The notes: generated by a model from the letters alone, not told the origin. Positions 1 through 8,096 are shown, counted from the first letter of the stretch. The stretch: 14,789 nucleotides of DNA from Allopontixanthobacter sp034376665 (GCF_034376665.1 NZ_JAXMJI010000110.1:1-14789), one strand, 5' to 3'. Numbers and translations are program-made.

Positions 1-561
1 GCGGCGCGCCCAGTCGTTGACCGCTTTGGGGCCGCCAATGACCGCAAGCAGCGCATCCGTGGCCGGGTTGCTGCTGCGGGTGATCATCAGTTCGATCAGT
101 TCCGAAGCCGGCAGATAGGCACCGGGCTTGACGGGCGCGGCCCGGCTGGAAAACCGGGCCGAACGCACCGGAATCATCAGCGGGAATTCGCTCGATAGCG
201 ACCAGCGGCCTTGTTCGACCCCTTCCAGGAAGGTGGCGGCAATGGCGATCTTGCTCGTGCTGGCCATCGGGAAGCGCTGGTCTCCCAAAATGGAAACCTG
301 TGCACCGGTCGCCAGATCAATCGCGGCGACGCCGATACGGCCTCTTTCGCCATTGGCGAGCATGGCAATCTGGCGTTCCAGATTGTTGTCGTAAACCGCC
401 GCAAAGTCCTGCGGTGCGCGGGCCTTGGTGCCGAACGTGCTGTCGAATGCCGCTTCGAAATTGACGCTTTGCGCGTTTGCGGCGCCCAGCGGAACCAGGC
501 TCGCCCCTGCAAGAGCGACCGCAGCGCCGATGGATTTGAATAGTCCCGGTCGTAAGATCAT
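1..561 (-). CDS. Class A beta-lactamase-like serine hydrolase (partial, C-terminus off window)
   Basis: The first 187 codons are present and the frame runs off the left edge of the window without a stop. Residues 1-30 form a Sec signal peptide: a basic start (MILRPGLFKS), a hydrophobic core and an ANA-QS cleavage site, so the protein is exported to the periplasm. FPMASTSK at 98-104 matches the Ser-x-x-Lys active-site motif of class A beta-lactamases (Ser101/Lys104; FPMMSTFK in TEM). The S-x-N motif appears as SSN at 163-165, where true class A enzymes usually have SDN. The catalytic glutamate and the KTG region are not in the window. The start is the ATG at 561, with GAGAGGGG about 13 nt upstream. 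The fold family is clear. Whether it hydrolyses beta-lactams or is a housekeeping serine hydrolase of the same fold cannot be decided from this fragment. Confidence 0.85.
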   Translation of the reverse strand, partial: MILRPGLFKSIGAAVALAGASLVPLGAANAQSVNFEAAFDSTFGTKARAPQDFAAVYDNNLERQIAMLANGERGRIGVAAIDLATGAQVSILGDQRFPMASTSKIAIAATFLEGVEQGRWSLSSEFPLMIPVRSARFSSRAAPVKPGAYLPASELIELMITRSSNPATDALLAVIGGPKAVNDWARR

Positions 562-669
562 GCCCGCCCAAATACCCCTCTCAAGGTTAGTATTCCATTA
601 ATGACTTGAAAATCCACGGCGACAAGCAAAACCTGTTCAAATGTGTCGCATCCGCGACCGGATATGTCG

Positions 670-1077
670 TCAAGCGGCCAGGATTGCCTTTTCAATCCGG
701 TTTGTAGGTTCGCCGCTCAGCGTTTTGTCGATTTCTCCCACCAGGCGGTTCTTCAGTTCCACATGATAATGGCGGCGCATCTCGCCGAGTATCTTGGGGT
801 CGGAAATGATCGCGATATGTTCAAACTCACCGGCTATCGCCATCCGGTTAAGCTGTCCGGCGGCTGCGGCACCGTGCGCCAATTCGTTGAGGTTGGTATT
901 GCCGCTTTGCTGCCCCGCGTCGTCCTGATGACGGACACCGGCGCTGAAATTGGTCGGATCGAGGCCGGGCTTGGCGACAAGTTCCAGTGATGGTTCGAAC
1001 GGCTGCCCCTTGTTCCGCATCAGGATGAAGTTTTCTCCATCGACAATGGCGACGTAGGAATTGTGCGGCAATTTCAT
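670..1077 (-). CDS. baeRF family 12 / host attachment protein
   Basis: A 135-residue cytoplasmic protein beginning MKLPHNSYVAIVDGENFILM. This resembles the family once named 'protein required for attachment to host cells', now grouped with the bacterial archaeo-eukaryotic release factor-like (baeRF) domains. Supporting features are the N-terminal beta strand ending in a DGE turn, the HQDD segment in the middle, and the C-terminal region with HYHVELKNRLVGEIDKTLSG. No signal peptide or membrane span is seen. The ATG at 1077 has a good GCAGGAG Shine-Dalgarno 6-8 nt upstream. It lies upstream of the beta-lactamase-like gene on the same strand with a 108-nt gap, and is divergent from mtnP across 79 nt. 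The molecular role is not established; release-factor-like or RNA-associated functions are family-level suggestions. The 'attachment' name derives from plant-associated relatives and should not be taken literally here. Confidence 0.75.
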   Translation of the reverse strand: MKLPHNSYVAIVDGENFILMRNKGQPFEPSLELVAKPGLDPTNFSAGVRHQDDAGQQSGNTNLNELAHGAAAAGQLNRMAIAGEFEHIAIISDPKILGEMRRHYHVELKNRLVGEIDKTLSGEPTNRIEKAILAA

Positions 1078-1156
1078 GGATGAGTCTCCTGCTGCGTAAC
1101 CAACGGACGAGCGCGAAATTTGTTGCAGGCAAGGCGCCGTGGGCTAGGAAGCGGGC

Positions 1157-2023
1157 ATGAAAAGCAATTGGACCATCGGGATCATCGGGGGATCCGGCCT
1201 CTTTCAGATCGACAGCCTCGAAGACGCGCAATGGATCCGGGTGGACACGCCCTGGGGCGATGCCTCGGACGAGATCCTGTGTGGCCGGATCGGAGCGGTG
1301 CAACTGCGTTTCCTGCCGCGGCATGGCCGGGGCCACCGCATACCGCCGTCGGAAATCAATTCCCGGGCCAATGTGGACGCGCTCAAACGGGCGGGGTGCA
1401 CCGACCTGCTCGCAATTTCCTCCGTCGGATCGCTGCGTGAAGAATTGCCGCCGGGGCAATTCGTGGTGGTCGACCAGTTCATCGACCGGACGAAAAACCG
1501 GCCATCGAGTTTCTTCGGCAGCGGGATGGTCGCCCATGTGTCGATGGCCCGGCCTGTGTGCGAACGGTTGTCGAACCATGCCGCAAAGGCAATCCGGAAA
1601 GCAGGCGGATCGATGACCCGCGGCGGAACTTATCTGGCGATGGAAGGACCGCAATTTTCCAGCCGCGCGGAATGCGACCTGTACCGCCAATGGGGTGCCG
1701 ATGTCGTCGGGATGACCGCCATGCCCGAAGCAAAGCTCGCCCGTGAGGCAGAGCTGCCCTACGCCCTGATCGGCATGGTGACCGATTACGATTGCTGGCG
1801 TGACGATGCCGCCTTCGTCGAGGTTAGCGAAGTCATTGCACAAATGAACGCCAATGGCGCGGTTGCGCGGGCGGCGGTCGAAGCGTTTGTTCGCGGTCTG
1901 CCGGAAAAGCGCAGCCCCTCGCCGCTCGACACGGTTCTCGATCACGCGGTGATCACCGCCCTCGACGCGCGCGATCCGGCAATGCTTGCAAGGCTGGACG
2001 CGGTGGCCGGGCGGGTGCTCTAG
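1157..2023 (+). CDS. mtnP: S-methyl-5'-thioadenosine phosphorylase
   Basis: A 288-residue protein, close in length to human MTAP (283). The enzyme phosphorolyses 5'-methylthioadenosine to adenine and 5-methylthioribose-1-phosphate, which recycles the by-product of polyamine and homoserine-lactone synthesis. The family motifs occur in order: IIGGSGL near the N-terminus (phosphate loop), RHGRGHRIPPSEINSRAN around residue 55-73, AMEGPQFSSRAE around 168, VGMTAMPEAKLAREAELPYA around 190-208 and VTDYDCW around 215. The Asp pair in TDYD marks 6-aminopurine (MTA/adenosine) specificity, where purine nucleoside phosphorylases carry Asn. In the INSRAN motif Ser replaces the Tyr of human INYRAN. The ATG at 1157 follows CTAGGAAG, a usable Shine-Dalgarno. 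No other methionine-salvage gene is adjacent, so the gene appears to stand alone. Confidence 0.95.
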   Translation: MKSNWTIGIIGGSGLFQIDSLEDAQWIRVDTPWGDASDEILCGRIGAVQLRFLPRHGRGHRIPPSEINSRANVDALKRAGCTDLLAISSVGSLREELPPGQFVVVDQFIDRTKNRPSSFFGSGMVAHVSMARPVCERLSNHAAKAIRKAGGSMTRGGTYLAMEGPQFSSRAECDLYRQWGADVVGMTAMPEAKLAREAELPYALIGMVTDYDCWRDDAAFVEVSEVIAQMNANGAVARAAVEAFVRGLPEKRSPSPLDTVLDHAVITALDARDPAMLARLDAVAGRVL

Positions 2024-2199
2024 ACGCTCTGGCGGTGCAGGACGAAGGCCCGGCAAGGTCGCTAGCCGCTCCGTTTGCACCGTTTCGCTCGACCAAACGC
2101 ACAATGTAATCGGCAGGCGTCGCACCGCGCTCTTGACGGGGATACTCTTTTCAGTGCCCATGCGGGACTGGGTGAATATCAACACAGGGTCGATCTTAC

Positions 2200-4467
2200 A
2201 TGCACACACCACGGGTTACGCCGCGCCGCCTGGCGCGCCATTCGCTTATGGCAGTTCTGCTGTCTTCCGCCACGATTGTCGCTGCGCAGGACGCGCAGAT
2301 TGTCCAGCCCGGTGCACCGGGGCAGGCAACGCGGCAGATCAATGTCGATCAGGCAGTCGCGCTGGCCGATACCAGCTATTCCCCCGCCGATGTCAGCTTC
2401 ATGCAGAACATGATCGCGCACCACCGGCAAGCGGTCGAGATGGCGGCGCTGGTCAAGGACCGGACCAACCGCGAAGAGATCGTTGCAGTCTCAGGACGGA
2501 TCGACGCGTCGCAGGCCGACGAGATGAAATTCATGACCACCTGGCTCGGCGAACGGAGCCAGCCGGCCTCCACGCCGGCGATCGATCATGCCAGCATGGG
2601 ACATGGTAATCACGGCATGTCCGGAATGGCCTCGTCCGAAGACATGGCCCGGCTGGCAGCGGCCAGCGGCGGGGACTTCGACCGGCTGTTCCTCGAACTG
2701 ATGATCAGGCATCACGAGGGCGCGCTGGAAATGGTCAGGGACCTGCTCAAGCAGCCGGGGTCGGCCTACGACCCGGTCATGTTCGAGTTCACAAATGATG
2801 TGAACACCGATCAGAAGGCCGAGATCGAACGAATGAACGCGTTGCTGGCCAGCCTTTCGGACGATCCGCGCGCGGGCCTTGCTGCAGGTTTCCGCGACGC
2901 CGGGGAAGCGATCAGCGGAATGCGGAAGCTCGCGGCACTGCCCAAGCCGGCGGGCTTCTTCGATCCGAAGAACCCGGCGGAACTCGCCCTGCCCAAGCCG
3001 AAGAAGGATGCCGGCGAGACCGGCGCTAAGTCGGAGGAAACGCCTGCGGAAGCCTCTACCAAGGCTCCGGTGATCGATACGGCGGCGAAATCCCCCGTGC
3101 GCGAGAAAGAGGAAACCAAGACGCAGTTCAGCGAACGGTCGCCGCTCCTGGATTTTGCCAATACCGACATGGCATTCTCCGGCGATACGCTGGTGGTCGG
3201 CAATTACCACGGCTTCAATATCTACAAGCTCGGCGTAGACGGAGTACCTACGCTGCTCAGCTCGGTAGTCTGCCCCGGCGGCCAGGGCGATGTATCCGTG
3301 GTCGGCGACCTGCTCATCATGTCGGTCGAACAGACCCGGGGCCGGGTGGATTGCGGTTTGCAAGGGGTGGCGGGGGACGTAAGCGCGGAGCGGTTCCGCG
3401 GCCTGCGCATCTTCGATATCAGCGATCTTGCCCGGCCGCTGCAGGTTGGGCAGGTGCAGACCTGCCGCGGATCGCACACCCATTCGGTGGTGTCGCAGGA
3501 CGCCAAATCGATCGTGGTCTATAATTCGGGAACAGGCCGGGTACGCGACGAGAAGGAATTGGCCGGCTGCATTGGTGAAGTACCAGGCGATGACCGCACC
3601 GCCCTGTTCCGGATCGACGTGATCGAAATTCCGGTAGCCAACCCGGCGGCAGCGCGGATCGTCGAAAGTCCAACGGTGTTCGCCGATCCGGAGACCGGAA
3701 GGCTGGCCGGTCTGTGGCAGGGCGGGGATCACGGCGATGATACGCAGGACACCAACCGCACGGACCAGTGCCACGACATCACGGTCTTCCCCACCCTGAA
3801 GATCGCTGCCGGGGCGTGTTCGGGTAACGGGATCGTCTTCGACATTTCCAATCCGCTCAAGCCCAAGCGGATCGACGAAGTCGTCGACAAGGGTTTCGCC
3901 TATTGGCATTCGGCAACCTTCAACAACGACGGTACCAAGGTGGTGTTCACCGATGAATGGGGCGGCGGGGGCCGTCCGCGGTGCCGGGCATCGGACCCCC
4001 GCAACTGGGGTGCGAATGCGATTTATGACATCAAGGACGGGGAACTCACCTTCCGCAGCCTGTACAAATTGCCCGCGCCCCAGACGGACAAGGAAAACTG
4101 CGTCGCCCACAACGGATCGATCATCCCCGTACCGGGCCGGGATATCTTCCTGCAGGCCTGGTATCAGGGCGGCATTTCGGTGATGGAATTCACCGACAGT
4201 GCGAATCCGCGGGAAATCGCTTATTTCGACCGGGGCCCGATCAGCGACGAGCAGATGGCGATGGGCGGATACTGGTCGGCCTATTACTACCGGGGCCGGA
4301 TCTATGCGACGGAGATCGCCCGCGGTCTGGATGTGTTCGCGCTGGAACCGAGCGAATTTCTGAACGCAGAGGAAATCGCCGCTGCCGAAGGCGCCGACCA
4401 GGGCGGCACGTTCAATCCGCAAACGCAGTATCCGGTCACCTGGCCGGGCATGGTCGCCGCCCGATAA
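2200..4467 (+). CDS. Secreted DUF305 domain fused to LVIVD-like beta-propeller
   Basis: A 755-residue exported protein. Residues 1-29 form a signal peptide with an arginine-rich start (PRRLARHS) and a hydrophobic core ending near VAA-QD. Residues about 58-210 are a DUF305 (ferritin-like, four-helix) domain with its two half-repeats, MQNMIAHHRQAVEMA (His73/74) and LELMIRHHEGALEMV (His171/172). These are joined by a Met/His-rich segment (MGHGNHGMSGM) that suggests copper or another metal. A Lys/Pro/Ala/Glu-rich linker spans about 245-310. The remaining 430 residues form repeated beta strands of the type FDISDLARPLQVG and FDISNPLKPKRID, as in LVIVD-repeat propellers, with eight cysteines. The ATG at 2200 has only a weak GGGT element upstream; Met17 at 2248 is a less likely alternative. 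The gene ends about 40 nt before the terminator shared with groEL. Its function is unknown; a periplasmic metal-binding or redox role is an inference. Confidence 0.85.
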   Translation: MHTPRVTPRRLARHSLMAVLLSSATIVAAQDAQIVQPGAPGQATRQINVDQAVALADTSYSPADVSFMQNMIAHHRQAVEMAALVKDRTNREEIVAVSGRIDASQADEMKFMTTWLGERSQPASTPAIDHASMGHGNHGMSGMASSEDMARLAAASGGDFDRLFLELMIRHHEGALEMVRDLLKQPGSAYDPVMFEFTNDVNTDQKAEIERMNALLASLSDDPRAGLAAGFRDAGEAISGMRKLAALPKPAGFFDPKNPAELALPKPKKDAGETGAKSEETPAEASTKAPVIDTAAKSPVREKEETKTQFSERSPLLDFANTDMAFSGDTLVVGNYHGFNIYKLGVDGVPTLLSSVVCPGGQGDVSVVGDLLIMSVEQTRGRVDCGLQGVAGDVSAERFRGLRIFDISDLARPLQVGQVQTCRGSHTHSVVSQDAKSIVVYNSGTGRVRDEKELAGCIGEVPGDDRTALFRIDVIEIPVANPAAARIVESPTVFADPETGRLAGLWQGGDHGDDTQDTNRTDQCHDITVFPTLKIAAGACSGNGIVFDISNPLKPKRIDEVVDKGFAYWHSATFNNDGTKVVFTDEWGGGGRPRCRASDPRNWGANAIYDIKDGELTFRSLYKLPAPQTDKENCVAHNGSIIPVPGRDIFLQAWYQGGISVMEFTDSANPREIAYFDRGPISDEQMAMGGYWSAYYYRGRIYATEIARGLDVFALEPSEFLNAEEIAAAEGADQGGTFNPQTQYPVTWPGMVAAR

Positions 4468-4509
4468 GGGGCACTCGCCCCGCCGCGTTGGTGGGCGCAA
4501 TCCTCACGA

Positions 4510-4543
4510 AAAAGGCCCGGCGGATCGCTCCGCCGGGCCTTTT
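4510..4543. terminator. Bidirectional intrinsic terminator between DUF305-propeller gene and groEL
   Basis: A perfect 15-bp stem (AAAAGGCCCGGCGGA / TCCGCCGGGCCTTTT) around a TCGC tetraloop. The stem begins with A4 and ends with T4, so it gives a U-tail in both directions. It lies between two convergent genes, 42 nt after the plus-strand stop and 28 nt after the groEL stop. Confidence 0.95.
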
Positions 4544-4571
4544 GTGTCGCGCTACTGCGCGGAAGGGAAGC

Positions 4572-6224
4572 TTAGAAGCCGCCCATTCCGCCCATGCCGC
4601 CCATTCCGCCCATATCAGGCATGCCGCCGCCGGAGCTCTTGTCTTCCGGTGCGTCGGAGATAGCCGCTTCGGTGGTGATCAGCAGGCCGGCTACCGAGGC
4701 CGCATCCTGCAGGGCAATACGAACGACCTTGGTTGGATCGATCACGCCTGCCTTGACAAGGTTTTCGTAAGTATCGGTTGCCGCATTGAAGCCCATGGTT
4801 TCATCGCCTTCGCGGAGCAGGTTGCCCGAGATGACGGCGCCGTCATGGCCAGCGTTTTCGGCAATCTGGCGGATTGGCGACAGGATCGCCTTGCGCACGA
4901 TGTCGATCCCGCGGGTCTGGTCGTCGTTCGCGCCCTTCAGGCCTTCGAGAGCCTTGGTGGCGTAAAGCAGCGCAGTACCGCCGCCGGGGACGATGCCTTC
5001 TTCGACAGCTGCGCGGGTTGCGTGAAGCGCGTCGTCGACGCGGTCCTTGCGTTCCTTCACTTCGACTTCCGAAGCGCCGCCGACCTTGATCACGGCAACG
5101 CCGCCAGCAAGCTTCGCCAGACGTTCCTGCAGCTTTTCCTTGTCGTAATCGCTGGTGGTCGATTCGATCTGCGCCTTGATCTCACCCACGCGGGACTTGA
5201 TGTCTTCGGCCGAACCGGCACCATCGACGATGGTGGTGTTGTCCTTGTCGATCGAAACGCGCTTGGCTTCGCCGAGCATGCTCAGGGTTACGGTTTCCAG
5301 CTTGATGCCGAGGTCTTCGGAAATCATCTCGCCCTTGGTCAGGATCGCGATGTCCTGCAGCATGGCCTTGCGGCGATCGCCGAAACCAGGAGCCTTGACC
5401 GCTGCAATCTTGAGACCGCCGCGCAGCTTGTTGACCACCAGAGTGGCCAGTGCTTCGCCTTCGATATCTTCGGCAATGATCAGCAGCGGGCGACCGCTCT
5501 GGACCACGGCTTCGAGGATCGGCAGCATCGCCTGCAGGTTCGACAGCTTCTTTTCGTGGATGAGAACATAGGGGTTCTCCAGTTCCACGGCCATCTTTTC
5601 CGGGTTGGTGATGAAGTAAGGTGACAAATAGCCGCGGTCGAATTGCATGCCTTCGACAACGTCGAGTTCGAATTCGAGGCCCTTGGCTTCCTCGACGGTG
5701 ATTACGCCTTCCTTGCCGACCTTTTCCATGGCTTCGGCGATCTTTTCGCCGACTTCCCGGTCGCCGTTGGCGGAAATGATCCCGACCTGGGCGATTTCGG
5801 ACGAACCGGCCACGTCCTTCGAACGGGCTACCAGGTTTTCGACAACCTTGGACACGGCGAGGTCGATGCCGCGCTTCAGGTCCATCGGGTTCATGCCTGC
5901 TGCGACCGACTTCATGCCTTCGCGCACGATGGCCTGGCCCAGCACGGTTGCGGTGGTGGTGCCGTCACCGGCGAGGTCGTTGGTCTTCGACGCAACTTCC
6001 TTGAGCATCTGCGCGCCCATATTCTCGAACTTGTCCTTCAGTTCGATTTCCTTGGCGACGGTAACGCCGTCCTTGGTGATGCGCGGGGCGCCGTAGCTCT
6101 TGTCGATCACCACGTTGCGGCCCTTGGGGCCGAGCGTCACTTTTACTGCGTTGGCGAGGATGTCCACGCCGCGCAGAATGCCTTCGCGTGCGTCACGCGA
6201 GAACTTTACGTCCTTGGCTGCCAT
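4572..6224 (-). CDS. groEL: Chaperonin GroEL (Hsp60)
   Basis: A 550-residue subunit of the ATP-driven tetradecameric folding chamber that works with GroES in the cytoplasm. Recognisable elements are the N-terminal MAAKDVKFSRDAREGILRGV, the ATP-binding TLGPKGRNVV and AGDGTTTATVL (equivalent of Asp87), the KDGVTVAKEI segment, KDRVDDALHATRAAVEEG with the catalytic Asp equivalent to E. coli Asp398, and a GGM-repeat tail ending MGGMGGF. The length is normal and no key residue appears missing. The ATG at 6224 is preceded by AAAGGAA about 8 nt upstream. It is the second gene of groESL, 52 nt after groES, and is transcribed from the CIRCE-controlled promoter before groES. This is the only groEL seen in the window; other copies elsewhere cannot be excluded. 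Confidence 0.99.
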   Translation of the reverse strand: MAAKDVKFSRDAREGILRGVDILANAVKVTLGPKGRNVVIDKSYGAPRITKDGVTVAKEIELKDKFENMGAQMLKEVASKTNDLAGDGTTTATVLGQAIVREGMKSVAAGMNPMDLKRGIDLAVSKVVENLVARSKDVAGSSEIAQVGIISANGDREVGEKIAEAMEKVGKEGVITVEEAKGLEFELDVVEGMQFDRGYLSPYFITNPEKMAVELENPYVLIHEKKLSNLQAMLPILEAVVQSGRPLLIIAEDIEGEALATLVVNKLRGGLKIAAVKAPGFGDRRKAMLQDIAILTKGEMISEDLGIKLETVTLSMLGEAKRVSIDKDNTTIVDGAGSAEDIKSRVGEIKAQIESTTSDYDKEKLQERLAKLAGGVAVIKVGGASEVEVKERKDRVDDALHATRAAVEEGIVPGGGTALLYATKALEGLKGANDDQTRGIDIVRKAILSPIRQIAENAGHDGAVISGNLLREGDETMGFNAATDTYENLVKAGVIDPTKVVRIALQDAASVAGLLITTEAAISDAPEDKSSGGGMPDMGGMGGMGGMGGF

Positions 6225-6276
6225 GATAAAATTCCTTTGATTGGATTGGATTGAGGGTAGCGCAGGGTCAGTCGGC

Positions 6277-6564
6277 TCAGCCGATGATCCCCATGATGTC
6301 GCTTTCCTTCATGATCAGCAGATCTTCGCCGTCGAGCTTGACTTCGGTGCCCGACCATTTGCCGAACAGCACGCGGTCGCCGGCCTTGACGTCGAGCGGA
6401 GTGATCGTGCCGTCTTCGGCCTTGGTGCCGCTGCCGACGGAGACGATCTCGCCTTCGCTGGGCTTTTCCTTGGCGCTATCGGGGATGATGATGCCGCCAG
6501 CGGTCTTTTCCTCGGCTTCAATCCGACGAACCAGAACGCGGTCGTGCAGGGGGCGAAATGCCAT
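6277..6564 (-). CDS. groES: Co-chaperonin GroES (Hsp10)
   Basis: A 95-residue heptameric lid of the GroEL chamber. It begins MAFRPLHDRVLVRRIE and contains the mobile-loop region EEKTAGGIIIPDSAKEKP, with the hydrophobic III tripeptide that docks on GroEL. The core VGSGTKAEDG and VKAGDRVLFGKWSG and the C-terminal KESDIMGIIG are also typical. The start is the ATG at 6564 with AAGAAGAGGT upstream as Shine-Dalgarno. The same frame stays open far upstream (to 9999) through the MATE gene region and opposite the antiporter gene, but the homology, ribosome binding site and CIRCE operator all fix the start here. It is the first gene of groESL. Confidence 0.99.
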   Translation of the reverse strand: MAFRPLHDRVLVRRIEAEEKTAGGIIIPDSAKEKPSEGEIVSVGSGTKAEDGTITPLDVKAGDRVLFGKWSGTEVKLDGEDLLIMKESDIMGIIG

Positions 6565-6604
6565 ATCGTTGACCTCTTCTTTCAAGATGAGTGAATTTTG
6601 TCGA

Positions 6605-6631
6605 TTGGCACTCCCGGTGTGAGAGTGCCAA
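6605..6631 (-). promoter_or_regulatory. CIRCE operator (HrcA binding site) of groESL
   Basis: A perfect inverted repeat TTGGCACTC-N9-GAGTGCCAA. It matches the CIRCE consensus TTAGCACTC-N9-GAGTGCTAA except for one symmetrical change (A to G, with T to C in the other arm). It begins 41 nt upstream of the groES start and lies just downstream of the -10 box. HrcA would bind it and repress groESL until heat or misfolded protein inactivates the repressor. The hrcA gene is not in this window. Confidence 0.97.
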
Positions 6632-6639
6632 CGAGAGCG

Positions 6640-6668
6640 CATATGTGGACGCCGCCAGTGGGAGTCAA
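6640..6668 (-). promoter_or_regulatory. groESL promoter (-35/-10)
   Basis: On the minus strand, TTGACT (6668-6663) and CATATG (6645-6640) are separated by exactly 17 nt, and transcription would start just before the CIRCE element. The pair fits a vegetative sigma-70 promoter. The GTTGACT and CCACATAT surroundings also resemble alphaproteobacterial RpoH promoters, so dual control with HrcA is possible. The position relative to CIRCE is the strongest support. Confidence 0.7.
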
Positions 6669-6680
6669 CGGGTGCAGGCG

Positions 6681-6709
6681 ATAAAATTTTTCCGGGAATC
6701 CCTACCGGA
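6681..6709 (-). terminator. Possible weak terminator after the MATE gene
   Basis: On the minus strand, directly after the MATE stop codon, TCCGG-N9-CCGGA forms a 5-bp stem. It is followed by AAAAATTTTAT, which gives a short U-run. It would separate the MATE transcript from groESL. The short stem makes it weak and the call uncertain. Confidence 0.4.
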
Positions 6710-6710
6710 C

Positions 6711-8096
6711 TCAGACGAGTCCGAGCCTGCCGCGCTGCGCCCAGCGCCAGGTCAGCAGGACTGCCGCCACCAGCAGGCCTGCCGCCAGTCCGATCCACAC
6801 CCCCACTCCGGCAAGAGAGGAGTTGAGACCCAGCCAGATCGAGATACTGAAACCGGCCGCCCAATAGCTGAACACGGCAATGACCATCGGCACCCGCGTA
6901 TCCTGCAGGCCGCGCAGATTTCCTGCCGACACGGCCTGTACCGCATCCACCAGCTGGAATATCGCGGCCAGCAGCAGATATTGCACCGCAAAGCCGACCA
7001 TGGCGGAATTCGCGGCGGCATCGACGTCGACATAGATCGACAGCACGGTGAGCGGGGCGAACAGCATGATCGAAGCCGTGACCATGCTGAAGGCGACCGC
7101 GATCGCCAGTGCGATCCAGCCCGCCCGGGCAATCGCCGCGCTGTCGCCAGCGCCGAAATGGTACCCCACCCGGATGGTGGCGGCCTGTCCGATCCCGAAC
7201 GGTATCTGGAACGCCAGCGCCGCAACCTGCAGCGCGATGGTGTGCCCCGCCAGCTCCGAAGGCCCGATCCGCCCCATCAGGAACGCGGCCCCGCTGAACA
7301 GCCCGGCCTCGGCAAAAATGGTGAACATGATCGGTGTGCCGATGCGGACGATGTCCTTCATCCGGCTCCATTCGGTGCGCCACCAATTGCCGAAGATCCG
7401 GTAGCGCCGCAGCCGCCGGTCCCACGCGATTGCCGCGACATAGGCCGCCAGGATGAACAGCGAGGTGACCACACTGGCGAGGGCGGAGCCTTCCAGGCCC
7501 AGCGCAGGCGCACCCAGATTGCCGAACACCAGCACCCAGTTCGCGAGTACGCTGACTGCGATGGCGGAGGCAATGATCACCGTCGCAAAGATCGGCCGGT
7601 TGAGCGCCGAGACGAAAATCCGCAGGACATTGGACAGCACCATCGGGATCATCGCCCAGATGATGATCTGCAGGAAATCGCCCGACATGGCTGCGATCTT
7701 CGGGTCCTGTCCGGTCAGCAGCATCAATCGCTCGCCGCCGAGGCAGGCGGCCATGCCGACAGCTCCGGCCAGCACTGCGAGCCACAGGCCCATCCGCACG
7801 CTGCGGCGAACCTCCCGAACGGCGTGGCGGCGGCGACCGAGTTCCGCTGCGATCAATGGCGCGACAGCCCCGGTCAGGCCGGACAATCCCCACAGGGTCA
7901 GCCCGAACAGGGCAATGGCGAGGCTGGAGGCCGCCAGTTCCTGCTCCCCCAGACGCGCCACGAAGATCACGTCCACGGCATGGACCAGCATCTGCAGCAG
8001 ATTGGCGGCGGCCAGCGGCCAGGCAAGCTTCATGGTCGCCGAAAATTCGGTGCGCCAGGGGCCGGCGGGCGGCGTAAGGGTGGCTGCGTGCAGCAT
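6711..8096 (-). CDS. MATE family multidrug/toxin efflux transporter
   Basis: A 461-residue inner-membrane protein with about twelve hydrophobic spans in two homologous halves, the normal size for the NorM/DinF-type MATE superfamily. These proteins export cationic drugs or metabolites in exchange for Na+ or H+. Family-like segments are LAWPLAAANLLQMLVHAVDVIFVARLG at the start of the first half (span 1-2, with the conserved D in the second helix), GLSGLTGAVAPLIAAELGRRR, and, in the second half, GIGQAATIRVGYHFGAGD, the counterpart of the first-half repeat. The start is the ATG at 8096 with CCGGAG about 9 nt upstream. It is divergent from the antiporter gene across 148 nt and is followed on the same strand by groES. 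The substrate cannot be predicted. Confidence 0.9.
   Translation of the reverse strand: MLHAATLTPPAGPWRTEFSATMKLAWPLAAANLLQMLVHAVDVIFVARLGEQELAASSLAIALFGLTLWGLSGLTGAVAPLIAAELGRRRHAVREVRRSVRMGLWLAVLAGAVGMAACLGGERLMLLTGQDPKIAAMSGDFLQIIIWAMIPMVLSNVLRIFVSALNRPIFATVIIASAIAVSVLANWVLVFGNLGAPALGLEGSALASVVTSLFILAAYVAAIAWDRRLRRYRIFGNWWRTEWSRMKDIVRIGTPIMFTIFAEAGLFSGAAFLMGRIGPSELAGHTIALQVAALAFQIPFGIGQAATIRVGYHFGAGDSAAIARAGWIALAIAVAFSMVTASIMLFAPLTVLSIYVDVDAAANSAMVGFAVQYLLLAAIFQLVDAVQAVSAGNLRGLQDTRVPMVIAVFSYWAAGFSISIWLGLNSSLAGVGVWIGLAAGLLVAAVLLTWRWAQRGRLGLV

Noticed and set aside
645..658. Small hairpin GTCGC-ATCC-GCGAC after the baeRF gene
   Set aside because: Only 5 bp with no T-run on the minus strand; too weak to call a terminator.
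2024..2199. Possible promoter for the DUF305-propeller gene (TTGACG near 2133)
   Set aside because: No acceptable -10 element at 16-18 nt spacing could be found; nothing else recognisable in this gap.
848..2212. A 454-codon minus-strand frame across mtnP
   Set aside because: It overlaps mtnP and part of the baeRF gene, has Arg/His/Pro-rich composition, no ribosome binding site logic and no domain.
2491..4500. A 669-codon antisense frame opposite the DUF305-propeller gene
   Set aside because: Low-complexity Arg/His/Asp-rich translation with no recognisable domain. The plus strand encodes a coherent exported protein with known domains over the same bases.
4488..5624. Plus-strand frame of 378 codons opposite groEL, and a further 203-codon one at 5643-6254
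   Set aside because: Both are antisense to groEL, whose frame is certain; no recognisable domains.
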